The notes under the pieces: model-generated
Database searches by the model: none
Told to the model about the DNA's origin: nothing
The model's input: the letters and a program-made list of their open reading frames with translations, nothing else
IMG/VR virus record: IMGVR_UViG_3300008114_000244
Location: 1 to 22,357 of that record
DNA: 22,357 nucleotides
Direction: 5' to 3' (one strand)
From: a virus
Program-made: the position numbers and the translations under genes
In this document: positions 21,601 through 22,357 of the stretch, one piece after another
Numbering within the stretch: the stretch's first letter is position 1
Layout: every line of letters starts with the position of its first letter

Positions 21601-22095
21601 TTACTTCTTATTTTTTGAACCACAATAAGGTGGTGAACATCTTTTTTTACCATCTAATCCAGGCATTCTCCCTTTACATACTTGTACTCCATAACCACTC
21701 GAATAAGCAGAGGGAAAGACTTTAAACTTGGATTTGGCGGCGGCATATCCTCTAGCACAAAGCTTTGTACCTGTTTTTTTACGACCTTCCATCATTACCA
21801 TTTCCTCATCATCTGTTTGGTCATCTAAACTTTCTTCATTTTCAAATTCATTCATCAAGAAATCAAACACTTGGTCCATATTATTTTTTGCTTCGGCAAT
21901 ATGGTCTTGAGCCCAATCGTGACCGTTATCTAAAATAGTATCAATTTCATCACGATTTTTACTTAACAATATATCACACTGTCTTCTCATCTGTTCTAAA
22001 TTTGAGAAAAACATATACCTATCGGACCCCTGCTCCTCTAAAACTCTTTTAACAATATTTGTCAATTCAGATTCGGTCAATTTAATTTTTTTCAT
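21601..22095 (-). CDS. Leader-bearing protein with basic 'LCARG…KFKVFPSAY' domain
   Basis: 164 residues. N-terminus MKKIKLTESELTNIVKRVLE E/QGSD is the clearest copy of the 'K-I-K-L-T-E-S-x-L' amphipathic leader that recurs in this phage and closes in LEE (residue 21), a possible prohead-protease site. A helical, increasingly acidic middle follows (DQVFDFLMNEFENEESLDDQTDDEE). The C-terminal 60 residues are basic with a recognisable phage/large-virus module: TKLCARGYAAAKSKFKVFPSAYSSGYGVQVCKGRMPGLDGKKRC. Its biochemical function is unknown. Four Cys (CARG, VCKG, RCSP, YCGS) might bind metal. Packaging into the head is inferred from leader and charge. Its start is 4 bases downstream of the stop of the preceding minus-strand gene, so the two are co-transcribed. 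Confidence 0.8.
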   Translation of the reverse strand: MKKIKLTESELTNIVKRVLEEQGSDRYMFFSNLEQMRRQCDILLSKNRDEIDTILDNGHDWAQDHIAEAKNNMDQVFDFLMNEFENEESLDDQTDDEEMVMMEGRKKTGTKLCARGYAAAKSKFKVFPSAYSSGYGVQVCKGRMPGLDGKKRCSPPYCGSKNKK

Positions 22096-22099
22096 AGTA

Positions 22100-22357
22100 T
22101 TAAGAATTTAATCCATTACCTCCTATAGTAACCGCATTTAATTGAACTACTGCGTGGTGTTGGTTATCTAACCACACTGGATTTGGTGGGTTATATGTGG
22201 ATGCGGTAGCAGTACCTTGACTTAAACTACTATTCAAATAAATAGGTATTGATTGAGCTGTATTTGCACTATATGGGGCTAAACACGCTGCACAACTAGC
22301 AAATTCTATTGCCAAATTTACGGTAACCGCTCCTTCAGTTGTTGCACCAGTTGATGT
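22100..22357 (-). CDS. Probable structural protein, C-terminal end only
   Basis: Partial: the frame is open to the window edge, so the start is beyond 22357; the visible last 85 residues begin TSTGATTEGAVTVN. Composition is Ala/Thr/Ser/Asn/Pro-rich with few charges (SIPIYLNSSLSQGTATASTY, NPPNPVWLDNQHHAVVQLNA), as in beta-structured tail, fibre or baseplate proteins, and ends GGNGLNS. No ATG is needed within the window; the apparent internal start near 22315 is a TTG and is not believed. The call as structural is from composition only. It is followed by the leader-bearing gene at 22095, 4 bases on. Confidence 0.65.
   Translation of the reverse strand, partial: TSTGATTEGAVTVNLAIEFASCAACLAPYSANTAQSIPIYLNSSLSQGTATASTYNPPNPVWLDNQHHAVVQLNAVTIGGNGLNS

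Noticed and set aside
22313-22315. Start of the last minus gene at 22315
   Set aside because: It is a TTG inside a frame that stays open to the window edge; the gene is partial, not short.

Overview
This AT-rich window reads as part of a large T4-like tailed phage (myovirus-type head genes) that infects a Bacteroidetes host, probably of the Flavobacteriia kind. The phage assignment rests on an ordered head module on the + strand: large terminase, portal, prohead protease, acidic core scaffold and major capsid protein, matching T4 genes 17-20-21-22-23. The host assignment rests on four things: signal peptides that end just before or at Gln (MAQ, FSQ, YSQ), A-rich leaders without clear Shine-Dalgarno sequences, TAnnTTTG-type promoter elements, and a Bacteroidetes-like ribosomal protein bS21.

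Layout. Positions 1-3457 hold four tightly packed or overlapping + genes of unknown function, likely virion or packaging proteins (acidic, Lys-rich and proline-repeat segments), closed by a terminator. Positions 3511-14097 hold the head module. T4 genes 18 and 19 (tail sheath and tube) are not found between terminase and portal. Three insertions interrupt the module: a lone minus-strand bS21 gene with its own promoter-like region, a small DUF4494-like gene, and a gene with a PD-(D/E)XK-like nuclease motif. Positions 14251-18049 hold an unusual block of three exported proteins: an outer-membrane beta-barrel, a secreted DNA/RNA non-specific (DxGH) nuclease, and a subtilisin-like protease that is frameshifted in this sequence. 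Positions 18129-19828 hold two + genes whose N-termini look like capsid-targeting leaders, with a small minus-strand gene between them. Positions 19806-22357 are minus-strand: an unknown gene with a very good Bacteroidetes-type promoter, an overlapping pair of small membrane proteins (spanin-like architecture), a freestanding HNH endonuclease, a basic C-terminal-domain protein with a capsid-targeting-like N-terminus, and the 3' end of a probable structural protein.

How it fits together. Terminase and portal package DNA into a prohead built from scaffold and capsid protein. The gp21-like protease should mature these proteins at (I/L)xE sites; a good site is visible at residue 60 of the capsid protein, and similar sites end the N-terminal leaders of several accessory proteins, suggesting they are packaged inside the head. 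Most late-looking genes on both strands have the oriented octamer ATATTTAT shortly before the start codon, a candidate phage-specific late promoter. bS21 and the unknown gene at 20249 instead carry host-type promoter elements. Five strong hairpin-plus-T terminators delimit the + strand transcription units. No stretch above 300 bases lacks a gene, and no tRNA, rRNA, CRISPR or insertion sequence was seen.
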